Shown here in pieces: positions 63,490-64,000 of a DNA stretch of 64,000 nucleotides (positions are counted from its first letter, which is position 1; every line of letters starts with the position of its first letter). This DNA is from Sphingobacteriia bacterium. GTDB taxonomy: Bacteria; Pseudomonadota; Alphaproteobacteria; Rickettsiales; 33-17. The notes beneath the pieces are model-generated. The model searched no databases. It was not told the origin of the DNA and was given only the letters and a program-made list of their open reading frames with translations. The position numbers and the translations under genes are program-made. Where the stretch lies: positions 620,001-684,000 of the forward strand of contig JAFKLR010000003.1 of assembly GCA_017304685.1 (NCBI GenBank). The letters run 5' to 3'.

Positions 63490-64000
63490 ATGAAACCAAA
63501 AGGTACTGTTGGAATTATTGGAGCTGGTGACATAGGTCTAAACGTTGCTGAGATAATGGCACTCAAAGGACATGATGTAATTATATATAACCGTTACCAT
63601 GAAGTTGATGGTAAACCTAGCCCCTACTGGCTTTCTAAAATGGGTAAAATAATGGATATGAACGATTCATTACAATTACCAGGATCAGGTATGGTTACAT
63701 TAACTTATAATCCTGAAGTTTTAAATGGGGTGAGTTATATTGTAATTACTGCCGGTGCAAAAAGAAGCAGTACAGAAGAAACTCGAGAAGAGCTTGCCGG
63801 TAAAAATGCTAAAATCCTTGAAGGATTTAAAGATATAATAATTAATAACCCTGAAGCATTAGTTTTAATTGTTACAAATCCTGTAGATTTTTTAACTACT
63901 TACCTAATAAAATCTGTTGCTTCACATTCAAATCGTCCTATTGAAAAAGTTGCAAAAAAAATTGTTGGCGTTTCATACGTTGATACAATGCGTTTAAAAA
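63490..64000 (+). CDS. mdh: malate/lactate dehydrogenase-like protein, truncated by the window end
   Basis: The ATG at 63490 opens a frame that runs through the window end (170 residues seen). The Rossmann start TVGIIGAGDIGLNVAEIMALKGHDV, the VITAGAKR segment with EETREELAGKNAKIL, and LIVTNPVDFLTTYLI match the LDH/MDH family, which interconverts malate/oxaloacetate or lactate/pyruvate with NAD(H). Two oddities: the acidic residue that usually ends the second strand is Asn (IIYNRYHE), and an insertion (DGKPSPYWLSKMGK) precedes the helix that begins IMDMND. The catalytic His is outside the window, so substrate class is open. Confidence 0.8.
   Translation, partial: MKPKGTVGIIGAGDIGLNVAEIMALKGHDVIIYNRYHEVDGKPSPYWLSKMGKIMDMNDSLQLPGSGMVTLTYNPEVLNGVSYIVITAGAKRSSTEETREELAGKNAKILEGFKDIIINNPEALVLIVTNPVDFLTTYLIKSVASHSNRPIEKVAKKIVGVSYVDTMRLK

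Overview
The window looks like a chromosome segment of an A+T-rich alphaproteobacterium, most likely a host-associated Rickettsiales-type organism (possibly Midichloria/Jidaibacter-like; the lineage is inferred). Alphaproteobacterial marks are a CobT-type VWA protein, LpxI, a DUF3035/BamF-like lipoprotein, a CHCC zinc-finger protein, a one-cysteine DksA and an NDUFAF5-like methyltransferase. Host-association marks are five ankyrin-repeat genes, several non-secretory helical proteins with hydrophobic hairpins, and a giant two-partner-secretion exoprotein. The cell is not metabolically minimal: it keeps shikimate (class II DAHP synthase, aroC), lysine/peptidoglycan (dapB), carbamoyl phosphate (carAB), flavin, folate and lipid A genes.

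Layout. 1-5.7 kb: the tyrS 5' end, then small unknown membrane proteins (two are paralogues), a DksA-like protein, a DUF378 protein and 5-formyl-THF cyclo-ligase. 5.7-18.1 kb: a CobT-like protein, then a TpsB transporter and a ~2950-residue TpsA exoprotein arranged tail to tail with overlapping stop codons. 18.4-24 kb: ankyrin protein, rpoZ, GNAT, unknown, aroC and a frameshifted gene with a J-domain-like N terminus. 24-28 kb: AEC transporter / RfbD-like / GT2 run, XRE regulator, lpxI. 28-38.5 kb: ankyrin gene, minus-strand operon lspA-DUF3035-mutL-wecA-like, plus-strand flavin reductase and dapB, a large unknown, and minus-strand terC-secF-ribF. 38.5-46 kb: uvrD, DAHP synthase, small unknowns, comF, methyltransferase-dnaX-ybaB. 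46-54.8 kb: a 730-residue ankyrin gene lies between ybaB and recR; then recR-cvpA-SDR, two tandem ankyrin genes, and zf-CHCC / mreD-like / radC. 54.8-64 kb: hairpin-containing unknown, carAB, ankyrin-membrane protein, greA, unknown, and a truncated malate/lactate dehydrogenase-like gene.

How it works together. Housekeeping clusters (replication/recombination, envelope biogenesis, Sec translocation, biosynthesis) are interleaved with lineage-specific genes that look like host-interaction factors. The most distinctive elements are the convergent two-partner secretion locus with two different repeat arrays, a perfect 20-bp hairpin that encodes the same C-terminal peptide in two convergent genes, the frameshifted J-like gene, a compact class II DAHP synthase and a RibF whose kinase half seems to lack its catalytic glutamate. 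No tRNA, rRNA, CRISPR array, insertion sequence or prophage was recognised.
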